From Guopingia tenuis (GTDB lineage: Bacteria; Bacillota; Clostridia; Christensenellales; Christensenellaceae), in assembly GCF_014384805.1 (NCBI RefSeq), contig NZ_JACRSS010000004.1:62001-126000 (forward strand): a stretch of 64,000 nucleotides of DNA. Reading direction: 5' to 3'. The notes under the pieces were generated by a model. It saw nothing but the letters and a program-made list of their open reading frames with translations. It was not told where the DNA came from and did no database searches. The translations under genes and the position numbers were made by a program. Below, in pieces: positions 40,436 through 48,735 of this stretch. How positions within the stretch are numbered: position 1 is the stretch's first letter; every line of letters begins with the position of its first letter.

Positions 40436-42514
40436 ATGGAGTCACAGTTGTCACTGTTCTATGGACTCTCGTTTCTGACGGCAGCCCTGGCGTTCGCCTT
40501 CGCCGTATACCTGTATTTATGGGTTAAGAAACGTCGGATCGAGAACAAAAAGATCTTGGAAGTATCCGCACTCATCAAAGAAGGTGCGAATACGTTCATG
40601 CGCAGAGAGTACAAAATTCTGGCGATTTTTGCCGGCGTTGCTGCTGTCGTCATTTTTGTGCTGCTGCCTTCGCCGGTTTGGAAGGGGGACATTGTCCAGA
40701 ATATTTCCATGACAGTGGCCTACATACTGGGAACGGCGCTGTCTGCGGTGGCAGGAAAAATCGGCATCCTTGTGGCGACGCTGTCCAATGGACGGGCGGC
40801 AGAGGGCGCGCAGAAGGGAATTAAACCGGCCTTTTTGATCGGGTTCCGCGGCGGTGCCGTGATGGGGCTGCTGGTAGTGGGATGTTCGCTGCTGGGTGTG
40901 GCGGCGGTTCTGCTCATTGCCGGCGATGCGACGATTCTGCTGGGCTTCTCCTTTGGCGCCAGCTCGCTGGCTCTGTTTGCCAAGGCCGGCGGCGGAATTT
41001 TCACGAAAACGGCAGACGTTTCTGCCGACCTGACAGGCAAGGTCGAATTGGGAATCCCCGAGGACGATCCCAGAAACCCGGCGGTTATTGCCGACAATGT
41101 GGGCGATAACGTAGGCGATGTGGCCGGTATGGGCGCAGACCTCTTTGATTCCAACGTTGCGGCTATGGCGTCGGCTCTGGTCATTGCCCAGTCTCTTACG
41201 GGCGGATTTGCGAATATTTCCATGGTGTTCTGCTATGCAATTCTGGGCCTGCTGGCATCCATCATCGGCATTGCCACGGCGCGGGTCGGCAAGCACGGCA
41301 ATCCGACGCGGGCGCTGAACTCTTCCACATATGTGACAACGGCGGTATACCTGGTGCTTACAGCGCTGGCAACCGTTATATTTGAGGGCTTCTCCTGGCG
41401 GATCTGGGGCGCCTCCGCGATTGGGCTGCTGGTCGGTGTGATCATCGGCATCACGACGGATTATTTCACAGACGATTCCAAGCCCATCGTCCGCAAAGTA
41501 GCACACGCTTCCGGCTCCGGCCCGGCTTTCACCGTGCTGTCCGGCGTTTCCTATGGATTTATCTCCGCTCTGCCGGCCATGGTGGGCATTGCGGTTTCCG
41601 CACTGGTTGCGTATAAGCTTTGTGAGCCCATGGGAGCAGGCTATGCCATCTTTGGAATTTCCATGGCGGCAGTCGGCATGCTCTCCATTGTGGGAATGAT
41701 CATTTCCAATGATGCGTATGGGCCGATTGTAGATAATGCCCGCGGACTGGCCGAAATGGGTGGTCTGGGCGAAGAAACCATCCGCACGGCGGATGAGCTG
41801 GACAGCGCAGGCAACACGGTCAAAGCTGTGACCAAGGGCTTTTCCATCAGCGCCGCCGGCCTGACGGTTATCTCCCTTCTGGGAGCGTTCATGTCGGAGG
41901 CGAACGCTGCGCTGGCGGCAGCAGGCAAGCCCCTCATTACCGGATTTGATATCATGTCCCCCACGGTATTTTTCGGAATCCTGGTGGGCGCGGTAATCCC
42001 CGCGGTGTTCTCGGCGATGCTGATTCTGGGCGTGGATAAAAATGCACAGCGCATGGTTTCCGAGATTCACCGGCAGTTCAACACCATTAAAGGACTGCGG
42101 GAAGGCACCGCCAAGCCGGAATATGGAAAGTGCATCGATATTGCAACCTCAGGCGCGCTCCGGGAACTCATCCCGGCCGGCCTGATGACGATCATCGCAA
42201 CGCTGGTTGTTGGATTCATTGGCGGCCCCATGGCCATAGGCGGATTCCTTCTGGGCAATATCGTCAGCGGCCTGCTGCTTGCATTGTTCATGTCCAATTC
42301 GGGCGGCTTGTGGGATAACTCCAAGAAATATGTGGAGGCCGGAAACGAAGGCGGAAAGGGCAGCGAGGCCCATAAGGCTGCGGTAATCGGCGACACGGTG
42401 GGCGACCCCTTTAAGGATACGGCAGGGCCTTCCATCAATACACAGATCACTGTGGTATCTCTGGTGTCCTCTCTGGTATCTTCGCTGTTTGTGGCGTTCT
42501 CCCTGTTTGGCTGA
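40436..42514 (+). CDS. hppA: Membrane-bound proton-translocating pyrophosphatase
   Basis: Couples pyrophosphate hydrolysis to ion pumping; 692 residues and about 16 membrane segments. The substrate and Mg site appears as DVSADLTGKVELGIPEDDPR followed by NPAVIADNVGDNVGD, with a second acidic site near the C-terminus (GDTVGDPFKDTAGPSIN). Residue 463 in GNTVKAVTKGF is Lys. In characterised enzymes Ala here marks K-dependent pumps and Lys substitutes for K+, so this should be a K+-independent H+ pump. The ATG at 40436 follows AGGTGG. Long structured leader upstream, terminator downstream. Confidence 0.95.
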   Translation: MESQLSLFYGLSFLTAALAFAFAVYLYLWVKKRRIENKKILEVSALIKEGANTFMRREYKILAIFAGVAAVVIFVLLPSPVWKGDIVQNISMTVAYILGTALSAVAGKIGILVATLSNGRAAEGAQKGIKPAFLIGFRGGAVMGLLVVGCSLLGVAAVLLIAGDATILLGFSFGASSLALFAKAGGGIFTKTADVSADLTGKVELGIPEDDPRNPAVIADNVGDNVGDVAGMGADLFDSNVAAMASALVIAQSLTGGFANISMVFCYAILGLLASIIGIATARVGKHGNPTRALNSSTYVTTAVYLVLTALATVIFEGFSWRIWGASAIGLLVGVIIGITTDYFTDDSKPIVRKVAHASGSGPAFTVLSGVSYGFISALPAMVGIAVSALVAYKLCEPMGAGYAIFGISMAAVGMLSIVGMIISNDAYGPIVDNARGLAEMGGLGEETIRTADELDSAGNTVKAVTKGFSISAAGLTVISLLGAFMSEANAALAAAGKPLITGFDIMSPTVFFGILVGAVIPAVFSAMLILGVDKNAQRMVSEIHRQFNTIKGLREGTAKPEYGKCIDIATSGALRELIPAGLMTIIATLVVGFIGGPMAIGGFLLGNIVSGLLLALFMSNSGGLWDNSKKYVEAGNEGGKGSEAHKAAVIGDTVGDPFKDTAGPSINTQITVVSLVSSLVSSLFVAFSLFG

Positions 42515-42540
42515 TCTCATGGGGAAGAAATAGAAGGATT

Positions 42541-42574
42541 GAACAGCGGCGGCGATCCGGCTGCCGCTGTTTTT
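42541..42574 (+). terminator. Rho-independent terminator after hppA
   Basis: AACAGCGGC (42542-42550) pairs with GCCGCTGTT (42563-42571), followed by further T. Confidence 0.9.
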
Positions 42575-42577
42575 GTA

Positions 42578-43000
42578 TGCAAAAATACAGAGATGCCCGC
42601 ATAGGTGGCGGAAGGGAATGAAATCCAAAAGACGTATGCAGCGGAATTGTCAGGGGGACAGCGACGAGAACAATCCGAAGGAAAGCTCGAAAGGCCAGGA
42701 AAAAGCGATAGAGTGAAATGAGAAAATGAAACCGGGAGCCATGCATTCTATAGGCAACTGAATCCGAAAACGAAGAATATGAGAAAATTGGTTCGATAAT
42801 TGCAGCGGAATACAGAATAGAGAAGAGGATAGAGGAGAAGAAGTGCCATTTGGCGTGAGGGTGATTCACTTGCCGAAAGGCGGGAAGAAAGGCAAAAGAC
42901 GGGAGCTGCCAGCGCAAAGGGCAAGAATGTAACCCACGATTTCGTTAAAGTTTCCCAATCTCTCTTTGCGGTATAAAAAATCCCTTTGTTAAGGTTTTTT
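42578..43000. other. Spacer without recognisable gene
   Basis: About 420 bases, strongly purine-rich on the plus strand. TGCAGCGGAA occurs twice here (42637, 42801) and once in the spacer near 1725. No frame has a convincing start and domain. It ends at the tRNA-Ser remnant. Confidence 0.35.
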
Positions 43001-43078
43001 TGGCTGAGGGACAGGGATTTGAACCTTGGGAACAATTTCAACACAAACACGATTTCCAGTCGTGCGCCTTTAACCACT
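43001..43078 (-). pseudogene. tRNA-Ser(GGA) remnant, 3' three-quarters
   Basis: On the minus strand 43078-43001 reads as a tRNA-Ser from the D loop to CCA: AGTGGTTAAAGGC, anticodon arm CACGA-CTGGAAA-TCGTG with anticodon GGA, a long variable arm, T loop TTCAAAT and the 3' end TCCCTCAGCCA. The 5' acceptor strand (expected TGAGGGA) and the 5' part of the D arm are absent; the bases upstream are an A-rich run. The T stem has an A-C mismatch (CAAGG/CCCTG). It is therefore not a working gene, and looks like the 3' scar left when an element integrates into a tRNA gene, or a decayed copy. Confidence 0.8.
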
Positions 43079-43258
43079 TCCTTTTTTGCATTTATTTTTG
43101 ACTTTGGTTTTAAAGCCTGCCGCGGCTTCCCGGTTTTAGGTGCGGATGACAAAGACGGTTTTGATGCCAAAGCAAAGCCGGAGGCAGAGAAAGACGGCAG
43201 GAAACGGCTGCTCCGTCGGATAACCAGAAATATAGAAAAAACAGCTTTTTCAGGGAAT

Positions 43259-43292
43259 AAAAAAACCGGGGGCAGATGAGGCTGCCTCCGGT
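43259..43292 (-). terminator. Terminator of glnA
   Basis: On the minus strand an 11-bp stem with one mismatch (ACCGGAGGCAG/CTGCCCCCGGT) is followed by a run of T (A run 43259-43265 on plus). It begins 15 bases after the glnA stop. Confidence 0.85.
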
Positions 43293-43306
43293 TCTTTTTA
43301 TCAGAA

Positions 43307-45418
43307 TCAGACGTAGAACATGAGCTGAGAATATGTGGGGAAGGGCCAGAGATTTTCCGGCGCAATGGTTTCCAGCTCGTCGCAGCTTTCCCGCAGCTCC
43401 TGCATGGCGGCGAACACATGGTCGTGATAGCAGCGCGCCGCCGCAGCCACATCCTCGATCCCCCGGGCCTGGATTACTTTGGCTTCCAGCGCCTGGATCT
43501 TTTGAGCAATGGAGGCGCTCAGATAGCTGACCTTTTTCAGTAGTCCTTCCTCTGCTTCCAGGGAAAGGTCCAGACCGCACTGCTTCTTTGCCATATAGGC
43601 GTCGGTGAGATGCTTCCCGAAGGCAATGGCGCAGGGGAGAATCTGTTTTTTCGCCATATCCAGCATGGTGAGGGCTTCGATATTGATGGCCTTGTTGTAA
43701 TTTTCCGTCAGAATTTCCTGGCGGCTCACCACCTCGGTTTCGGAAAAGACATGATGCTTGCGGAACAGCTCCAGATTCCGCGCATCCGAGAAATGGGGAA
43801 GGGCATCCGGCGTGGAGGGATAGTTATGAAGTCCGCGCTTTTCAGCTTCCCTGACCCATTCCGCCGCATAGTTGTTGCCGGAGAAGATGACGCGCTTGTG
43901 TTCCCGATAGGTCTTTGCCAGCAGGTCGTGGAGGGTGTCGTTGAAGTCGTCGGCCTTTTCCAGAATGTTGGCAAATTCGCAAAGCTCCTCCGCCATGATG
44001 GTGTTGAGCATGATATTCGGTTCAGCGACAGAAGCACTGGCGCTCAGCATGCGGAACTCGAATTTATTGCCCGTGAAAGCAAAGGGCGAGGTCCGGTTCC
44101 GGTCCGTGGAGTCCATGGGCAGCTTGGGAAGGGAGGAAACGCCGATTTCCAGAACCTTGCCCGGCGAACTCTTGAGGGAGCGGCCGTCTGCCAGGGCTTC
44201 CAGAATGTCCATGAGATCGTCTCCCAGAAAGATGGAGATGATGGAGGGCGGCGCCTCGTTGGCTCCCAGGCGATGGTCGTTGTCCGCCGTGGCCGTGGAA
44301 ATGCGGAGCAGATCGGCATATTCGTCCACGCCCTTGATAACGGCGCAGAGGAACAGCAGGAACTGGGCGTTGCGCCCCGGGGAGGAGCCGGGCTCAAACA
44401 GGTTTTCCCCGGTATCCGTGCAGAGGGACCAGTTGTTGTGCTTACCCGAGCCGTTGACTCCGGCGAAGGGCTTGGCGTGCAAAAGACATGCCAGTCCGTG
44501 ATGATCCGCAATCTTTTTCATCAGCTCCATGGTGAGCTGGTTATGGTCGCAGGCGATGTTGGAGGTGTTATAGATAGGCGCCAACTCATGCTGGGCCGGG
44601 GCGGCCTCATTATGCTCAGTTTTGGCAGAAATGCCCAGCTTCCAAAGCTCGATATCCAGCTCCCGCATAAAGCCGGCCACCTGCTCCTTGATATTTCCGA
44701 AATAGTGATCCTCCAGCTCCTGGCCCTTGGGCGGCTTGGCGCCAAAAAGCGTCCGCCCCGTGAAAATCAGGTCCTTGCGCTGGCGGTAGAGGTCTTTAGG
44801 GACGAGAAAATACTCCTGCTCGGAACCCACGGTTGTGATGACCCGACGGGCTGTGGTGTTTCCAAAGAGGCGGAGCACCCGGAGCGCCTGAAAGCTGACG
44901 GCTTCCATCGAGCGGATCAGCGGTGTTTTTTTATCCAGGATCTCGCCGCCATAGGAGCAGAACACCGTGGGGATATAGAGCGTATAGTCCTTGACAAACG
45001 CATAGGAAGTGGGGTCCCATGCTGTGTAGCCCCGGGCCTCAAAGGTGGCCCGCAGGCCGCCGGAGGGGAAGCTGGAGGCGTCTGGTTCGCCCCGCACCAA
45101 CTCTTTTCCGGAAAATTCCATGATGGCTTTTCCGTCGGCGATGGGGGAAATGAAGGAGTCGTGCTTCTCCGCGGTGATGCCGGTCATGGGCTGGAACCAA
45201 TGGGTATAATGTGTGGCGCCCTTTTCAATGGCCCAGTCCTTCATGGTGCTGGCAACGACCTCTGCCAAACTTTCTTCCAGCCGGCTGCCCTGTTCAATCG
45301 TCTTTTTCAGGGATGTGTAGATATGGCGGGGCAGGCGCTCGCGCATGACGCTGTCATTGAATACCATGGACCCGAACAGTGCGGATACGTTCACAGGCTC
45401 TTCATATTCACAATGCAT
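43307..45418 (-). CDS. glnA: Glutamine synthetase type III
   Basis: Large GSIII enzyme that forms glutamine from glutamate, ammonia and ATP. About 703 residues, as expected. Diagnostic stretches include ATHYTHWFQPMTGITAEKHD (GSIII N-terminal signature), FSGKELVRGEPDASSFPSGG, GSEQEYFLV, AKTEHNEAAPAQHELAPIY and FAGVNGSGKHNNWSL. The ATG at 45418 has AAAGGAGG upstream. The leader contains a terminator hairpin and an ANTAR regulator is encoded divergently, suggesting control by antitermination. Convergent with nothing; ends in its own terminator. Confidence 0.97.
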   Translation of the reverse strand: MHCEYEEPVNVSALFGSMVFNDSVMRERLPRHIYTSLKKTIEQGSRLEESLAEVVASTMKDWAIEKGATHYTHWFQPMTGITAEKHDSFISPIADGKAIMEFSGKELVRGEPDASSFPSGGLRATFEARGYTAWDPTSYAFVKDYTLYIPTVFCSYGGEILDKKTPLIRSMEAVSFQALRVLRLFGNTTARRVITTVGSEQEYFLVPKDLYRQRKDLIFTGRTLFGAKPPKGQELEDHYFGNIKEQVAGFMRELDIELWKLGISAKTEHNEAAPAQHELAPIYNTSNIACDHNQLTMELMKKIADHHGLACLLHAKPFAGVNGSGKHNNWSLCTDTGENLFEPGSSPGRNAQFLLFLCAVIKGVDEYADLLRISTATADNDHRLGANEAPPSIISIFLGDDLMDILEALADGRSLKSSPGKVLEIGVSSLPKLPMDSTDRNRTSPFAFTGNKFEFRMLSASASVAEPNIMLNTIMAEELCEFANILEKADDFNDTLHDLLAKTYREHKRVIFSGNNYAAEWVREAEKRGLHNYPSTPDALPHFSDARNLELFRKHHVFSETEVVSRQEILTENYNKAINIEALTMLDMAKKQILPCAIAFGKHLTDAYMAKKQCGLDLSLEAEEGLLKKVSYLSASIAQKIQALEAKVIQARGIEDVAAAARCYHDHVFAAMQELRESCDELETIAPENLWPFPTYSQLMFYV

Positions 45419-45452
45419 AAAATTCCTCCTTTGTGGCAAATCAGCAAACAAT

Positions 45453-45494
45453 AAAAAAGGCGACAGAAATACAAATGAATTCTGCAGCGCCTTT
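45453..45494 (-). terminator. Attenuator-like terminator in the glnA leader
   Basis: Minus strand AAAGGCG (45494-45488) pairs with CGCCTTT (45462-45456), with an inner CAGAA/TTCTG pairing, then T residues to 45453. It sits between the glnA promoter and the ribosome site, 35 bases before the start, so most transcripts may stop here unless antitermination occurs. Confidence 0.7.
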
Positions 45495-45514
45495 GCTACC
45501 CTAAAACGTTATAA

Positions 45515-45543
45515 AGCATATCATAAATCCGCCGCTTTTGCAA
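45515..45543 (-). promoter_or_regulatory. Promoter of glnA
   Basis: Minus strand TTGCAA (45543-45538), 17-base spacer, TATGCT (45520-45515). Start expected near 45508, just before the attenuator hairpin. Confidence 0.7.
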
Positions 45544-45579
45544 GTTTTTTTGCCGGAACCCATGCATTTTTTGCAGCAG

Positions 45580-45609
45580 TTGACAAACCGGGTTTTCATA
45601 CAGTACTAT
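45580..45609 (+). promoter_or_regulatory. Promoter of the ANTAR regulator
   Basis: TTGACA (45580-45585), 18-base spacer, TACTAT (45604-45609), 50 bases before the start at 45660. Confidence 0.7.
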
Positions 45610-45659
45610 CAATATACATAGAGATAAAGGAGCGCAGACCACGAAAAGAGGATGGACGA

Positions 45660-46229
45660 ATGAAACGGGCGCTGATTATTGCGGCATCGGACGAATTATA
45701 TAGGGCGATCAGCGAAGTGCTGGCCGAATCCGAATTTGAAGAGATTTTGTGCGCCCGGGGCATCTCCCAGGCGGAGGATATGATTTCCGCTGCCCCGGTA
45801 GATCTGGTGTTCATCTATTCGTCCTGCCCGGAGGACGCGGAGACAGCCTTTGCGAAAAAAATTTCCGCCCGGCCGGATATGGCATTGGTGTTCATGGTGC
45901 GGGAGGCGCAGCGGGAAGAAACCGAGCAGGCCCTGCTCCGGACCAAGGCTCTGGTGCTGGGAACGCCCATCTCCCGGCAGGGGTTGCTGCAAAGCATCAA
46001 AATTGCCCGGTCCCTCACGGGAAAATTTGCGGAAATGCAGCGAGAAAACGAAGCGCTCAAGCAAAAAATTGAGGAACTCAAGGTGGTAGACCGGGCCAAA
46101 TGCTGCCTGATCTCCTTTCTGCGGATGGATGAAGCCCAGGCCCACCGCTATATTCAAAAACGGGCCATGGATATGCGGGTGACGCAGCGGGAGGTTGCCG
46201 AAGATATTTTAAAGACATATGAATATTAA
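45660..46229 (+). CDS. ANTAR-domain RNA-binding response regulator
   Basis: 189 residues. N-terminal receiver-like domain (MKRALIIAASDELYRAISEVL...) in which the usual acidic pocket is poorly kept (ASDELY, and FIYSS where the phospho-Asp strand ends), so phosphorylation is doubtful. A coiled coil (about 118-135) leads to the ANTAR domain: VDRAKCCLISFLRMDEAQAHRYIQKRAMDMRVTQREVAEDIL, with the family's conserved Ala-Lys, hydrophobic and Arg positions. ANTAR proteins bind paired stem-loops and prevent termination. Divergent from glnA, whose leader has a terminator, so it is the likely glnA antiterminator. Confidence 0.9.
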   Translation: MKRALIIAASDELYRAISEVLAESEFEEILCARGISQAEDMISAAPVDLVFIYSSCPEDAETAFAKKISARPDMALVFMVREAQREETEQALLRTKALVLGTPISRQGLLQSIKIARSLTGKFAEMQRENEALKQKIEELKVVDRAKCCLISFLRMDEAQAHRYIQKRAMDMRVTQREVAEDILKTYEY

Positions 46230-46235
46230 GCAAAG

Positions 46236-46266
46236 AAAAAGCAGAGGAATTTGCCTCTGCTTTTTT
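46236..46266. terminator. Bidirectional terminator
   Basis: AAAAAGCAGAGG pairs with CCTCTGCTTTTT around AATTTG... loop; between convergent ANTAR (plus) and HPr-like (minus) genes, with T runs on both strands. Confidence 0.9.
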
Positions 46267-46286
46267 TGCCGCATTGTTATTTTTGT

Positions 46287-46544
46287 TTATTCGGTCTTTT
46301 CCGCCAGCTCTTCCAGGGCGTCCAGGGCCTCTTTTTCGTCCTTGCCGTTGGCCAGGACATAGATGGATTCGCCGCAGCGGATTTTCAGAGAGAGCACGCC
46401 CATGATGCTTTTGGCATTGACCTTTTTATTTTCGCTTTCAATGAGGATCTGCGATTCATAACAGCCGGCCGTCTGCACAAACAAGGCTGCCGTGCGGGAT
46501 TTCAATCCATCGGGATGTTTGATGACAAGTTCTTTATAAAGCAT
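46287..46544 (-). CDS. crh: Crh-like HPr domain protein lacking the catalytic His
   Basis: 85 residues with the HPr fold. The active-site loop, GLHARPA in true HPr, reads GLKSRTA: Lys replaces the phosphorylated His15, so PTS phosphotransfer is not possible. The regulatory Ser46 region is intact (NAKSIMGVLSL). This combination equals Bacillus Crh (Gln at 15, Ser46 kept), which is phosphorylated by HprK and acts as CcpA corepressor. hprK, whiA and rapZ lie on the same strand within 7 kb, matching the crh neighbourhood of Bacillus. AAAGGAGG precedes the start; a 7-bp GC hairpin (46575-46591) sits in the leader. Confidence 0.82.
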   Translation of the reverse strand: MLYKELVIKHPDGLKSRTAALFVQTAGCYESQILIESENKKVNAKSIMGVLSLKIRCGESIYVLANGKDEKEALDALEELAEKTE

Positions 46545-46683
46545 TCGGATTCCTCCTTTAAAGATGCAAATCGCGGCGGCGGAACGCCGCCTATGTTGTG
46601 TATATGAAAGTCCTTGAATACTATTTATAAATATTCCATAAGTATAGGGGAAAATCCTCTAAAAAACACGGGATTTTTCCAAA

Positions 46684-47595
46684 TTATTTTCGATAGGCCA
46701 GCTCTTTGGCAACCTTTGCCACCAGGGAATAGTTGGGGTCCACCATATTTCCCACATAGAGGGAACTGTCCATGGTGATGGCTTGATAGGCGTCCATAGC
46801 GTCCCAGCCCAGCTCTATCATCCATTGCACCAGCTCATAACAGGCGATGCGGGCGGCATCCTCCATGGGCCGCGCGCTTCCAATGCACATAAGCTCGGTG
46901 GGGCTTTCAATGCGGGGCTGGCGCAGGGTCAGGCCGGGGACGACTTCCAACTTCAGCGTTACCCGGGCCGCAATCTCCAACGCCGCGCCGCAGGCTTCTC
47001 CCTGCCCCTGGCGGGCGTGGCAGTCGCCCAGATAGAGATAGGCGCCCTCCTTCTGGATGGGGAGATAGAGAATATTTCCGGGCTTCACATCCGGGACATC
47101 CATGTTGCCGCCCTGCTCAAAGGGGGTGTTGGAGGAAGGGGCCTGGATTTCCGGCGCGGTAGCGATGGTGCCGATGAAGGGATCGGGGGAGAAGGAGAGG
47201 CGGTTTCCGTGGGAATAGACTCCATCCTTATAATGATAGAGATAGACCTTGAGGGGAAGGGGATCGTTTAAAAATTTGACGCGCCGGTTATACTGCAATG
47301 CGCCGAACTCCCGGTGAATACAGCTCACGGCTATGTCCCGTGTGGGCGTGATATCCAGAATGGAAATTTTGAGGGCATCTCCCGGATGCGCCCCCTCCAC
47401 ATAGACCGGGCCCACCAGAGGATTGGAATATGTATTGAGCTGTTTGGGGTCCAGATCCTCGGAAGTGAGATCGCCCCAAAAGGCATCTTCGGTATAAAAC
47501 ACGGCGGTTTCCCCATCCCGGACGTGGGCTACCGGCGCCGCATAGGGGCTGATGACACATTGGTATTGGCTGCGTTCCAGGCGAATTTCCTGCAT
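46684..47595 (-). CDS. Acetamidase/formamidase family protein
   Basis: Zn-dependent amidase of the FmdA_AmdA family, hydrolysing small amides to ammonia and acid. About 303 residues. Typical segments: VEGAHPGDALKISILDI, HGNRLSFSPDPFIGTIATAP, the GGNMDVPDVKPGNILYLPIQKEGAYLYLGDCHARQGQGE core with its metal-binding Asp-Cys-His, and ACYELVQWMIELGWDAMDAYQ. The ATG at 47595 follows TGAGGAAA. It sits between the Crh-like gene and whiA, with 198 bases to whiA. Ammonia from the amidase could feed the nearby GlnA; this is speculation. Confidence 0.9.
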   Translation of the reverse strand: MQEIRLERSQYQCVISPYAAPVAHVRDGETAVFYTEDAFWGDLTSEDLDPKQLNTYSNPLVGPVYVEGAHPGDALKISILDITPTRDIAVSCIHREFGALQYNRRVKFLNDPLPLKVYLYHYKDGVYSHGNRLSFSPDPFIGTIATAPEIQAPSSNTPFEQGGNMDVPDVKPGNILYLPIQKEGAYLYLGDCHARQGQGEACGAALEIAARVTLKLEVVPGLTLRQPRIESPTELMCIGSARPMEDAARIACYELVQWMIELGWDAMDAYQAITMDSSLYVGNMVDPNYSLVAKVAKELAYRK

Positions 47596-47734
47596 GATGA
47601 TTTTCCTCACATGATAAGATTACAAGCATATATAGGTTTTATGTGTTTTCTCAAAAAGAGAAAGGATTTCACCCCTCTGCGCAAAAGTGAAATGAAAAAA
47701 CGGCTGAAGATCCTATGTTTTTCTGCAAAAACAG

Positions 47735-47757
47735 ATAAAAAGCGGTATTTTTCCGCT
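47735..47757 (-). terminator. Probable terminator after whiA
   Basis: Minus strand AGCGG (47757-47753) pairs with CCGCT (47745-47741) around an A-rich loop, then TTTTTATC. Short stem, so moderate confidence. Confidence 0.5.
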
Positions 47758-47793
47758 GGAAAACGATGGTATTGTCTGCTGGAGGATAGAAGC

Positions 47794-48735
47794 TCATATA
47801 TTATTTTCTTCCCGGAGAGTGCGGGCGATTTCATTGAGCTTGCGCAGCCGGTGATTGATCCCTGAGCGGGAGGCTCCCGGGCAGAGAGCTGCCAGCTCGC
47901 TCAGGGAGGCTTCCGGATAAGAAAGGCGAAGCTCCGCCGCTTCCCGCAGGGCCGGGGAAAGCCATTCCAGGCCCCGGGTCTGCTCGATAAACCGGATATT
48001 TTCGGCCTGCTGGACGGCGGAGCGAACCGTGCGGTCGATATTGGCGCTTTCACAGTTGATCTGCCGATTGACGTTGTTGCGGATATCCTTGAAAATGCGG
48101 ATATTTTCCAACTCCATCACGCTGGAATGGGCGCCGATACGCGTCAACAGGCCGATGATATCCTCAATTCCCTTGATATAGACGACGCTTGTTTCCTTGC
48201 GCTGCGTTTGGCGGGCATTGAGGGAAAACCCTTGCAGAAGGGCGCAGAGCGGCTCGGCAAGGGAGGGCATGGAGACGACAAACTCCAGGTGGTATTCCTT
48301 TTGGGGGTCGCTGATGCTGCCACCGCCCAGAAAGGCGCCGCGCAGAAAGGCTGCCCGGCAGCATTCCCGCTGGGTCAAAGCCGAAAAGGCCTCGGGCTGC
48401 AGACGAATCCCCAGGGAAACGGCAATGCCCAGATCATCCAAAATTGAAAGCACCTGCTCCCGGCCGCTGATGCGCACCGAATAGACCTCGTTCTTTTTGA
48501 GGGGGCCGGTTTTGGAGAGAAGCTCGCATTCCAGGCCATAGACCCGTTTCACCAGGGAAAAAATCCGAGTGACAACGCCGCGGCTTTCCGTGTTTAGAAG
48601 TAAACTCAGGCCGCCCGAGCCCAGGGAGATGGTGCCGCTTAAAAGCACAAGGCCGGCCAGCTCTGCCCGCAGGCAATGCAGATGCTTCCCATGCACTTCA
48701 CAGCATTCGGTTTTTACATCAGCGGAAAAAGACAA
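47794..48735 (-). CDS. whiA: DNA-binding protein WhiA
   Basis: WhiA combines a degenerate LAGLIDADG homing-endonuclease fold with a C-terminal HTH and influences division and chromosome segregation. About 313 residues: SFSADVKTECCEV start, CCRAAFLRGAFLGGGSISDPQKEYHLEF (LAGLIDADG-like), and the C-terminal LRLSYPEASLSELAALCPGASRSGINHRLRKLNEIA. The start is TTG at 48735, five bases after AAAGGAGAGG. It lies downstream of rapZ, separated by 283 bases where yvcK usually stands. Confidence 0.94.
   Translation of the reverse strand: MSFSADVKTECCEVHGKHLHCLRAELAGLVLLSGTISLGSGGLSLLLNTESRGVVTRIFSLVKRVYGLECELLSKTGPLKKNEVYSVRISGREQVLSILDDLGIAVSLGIRLQPEAFSALTQRECCRAAFLRGAFLGGGSISDPQKEYHLEFVVSMPSLAEPLCALLQGFSLNARQTQRKETSVVYIKGIEDIIGLLTRIGAHSSVMELENIRIFKDIRNNVNRQINCESANIDRTVRSAVQQAENIRFIEQTRGLEWLSPALREAAELRLSYPEASLSELAALCPGASRSGINHRLRKLNEIARTLREENNI

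Noticed and set aside
42815..42842. Run of GAG/TAG triplets with two-base spacers, considered as a TRAP binding site
   Set aside because: Only four or five spaced repeats occur in a generally purine-rich stretch and no gene start follows; a TRAP site needs about nine to eleven.
42986..43279. 97-codon open frame on the plus strand
   Set aside because: It is created by reading through the antisense of the tRNA-Ser remnant and the glnA terminator; no ribosome site.
43610..45454. Very long open frame antisense to glnA (also 23342-24973 antisense to accC, 18338-19498 antisense to lysA)
   Set aside because: These are shadows of GC-biased codon use in clearly recognised genes; no domains or ribosome sites.
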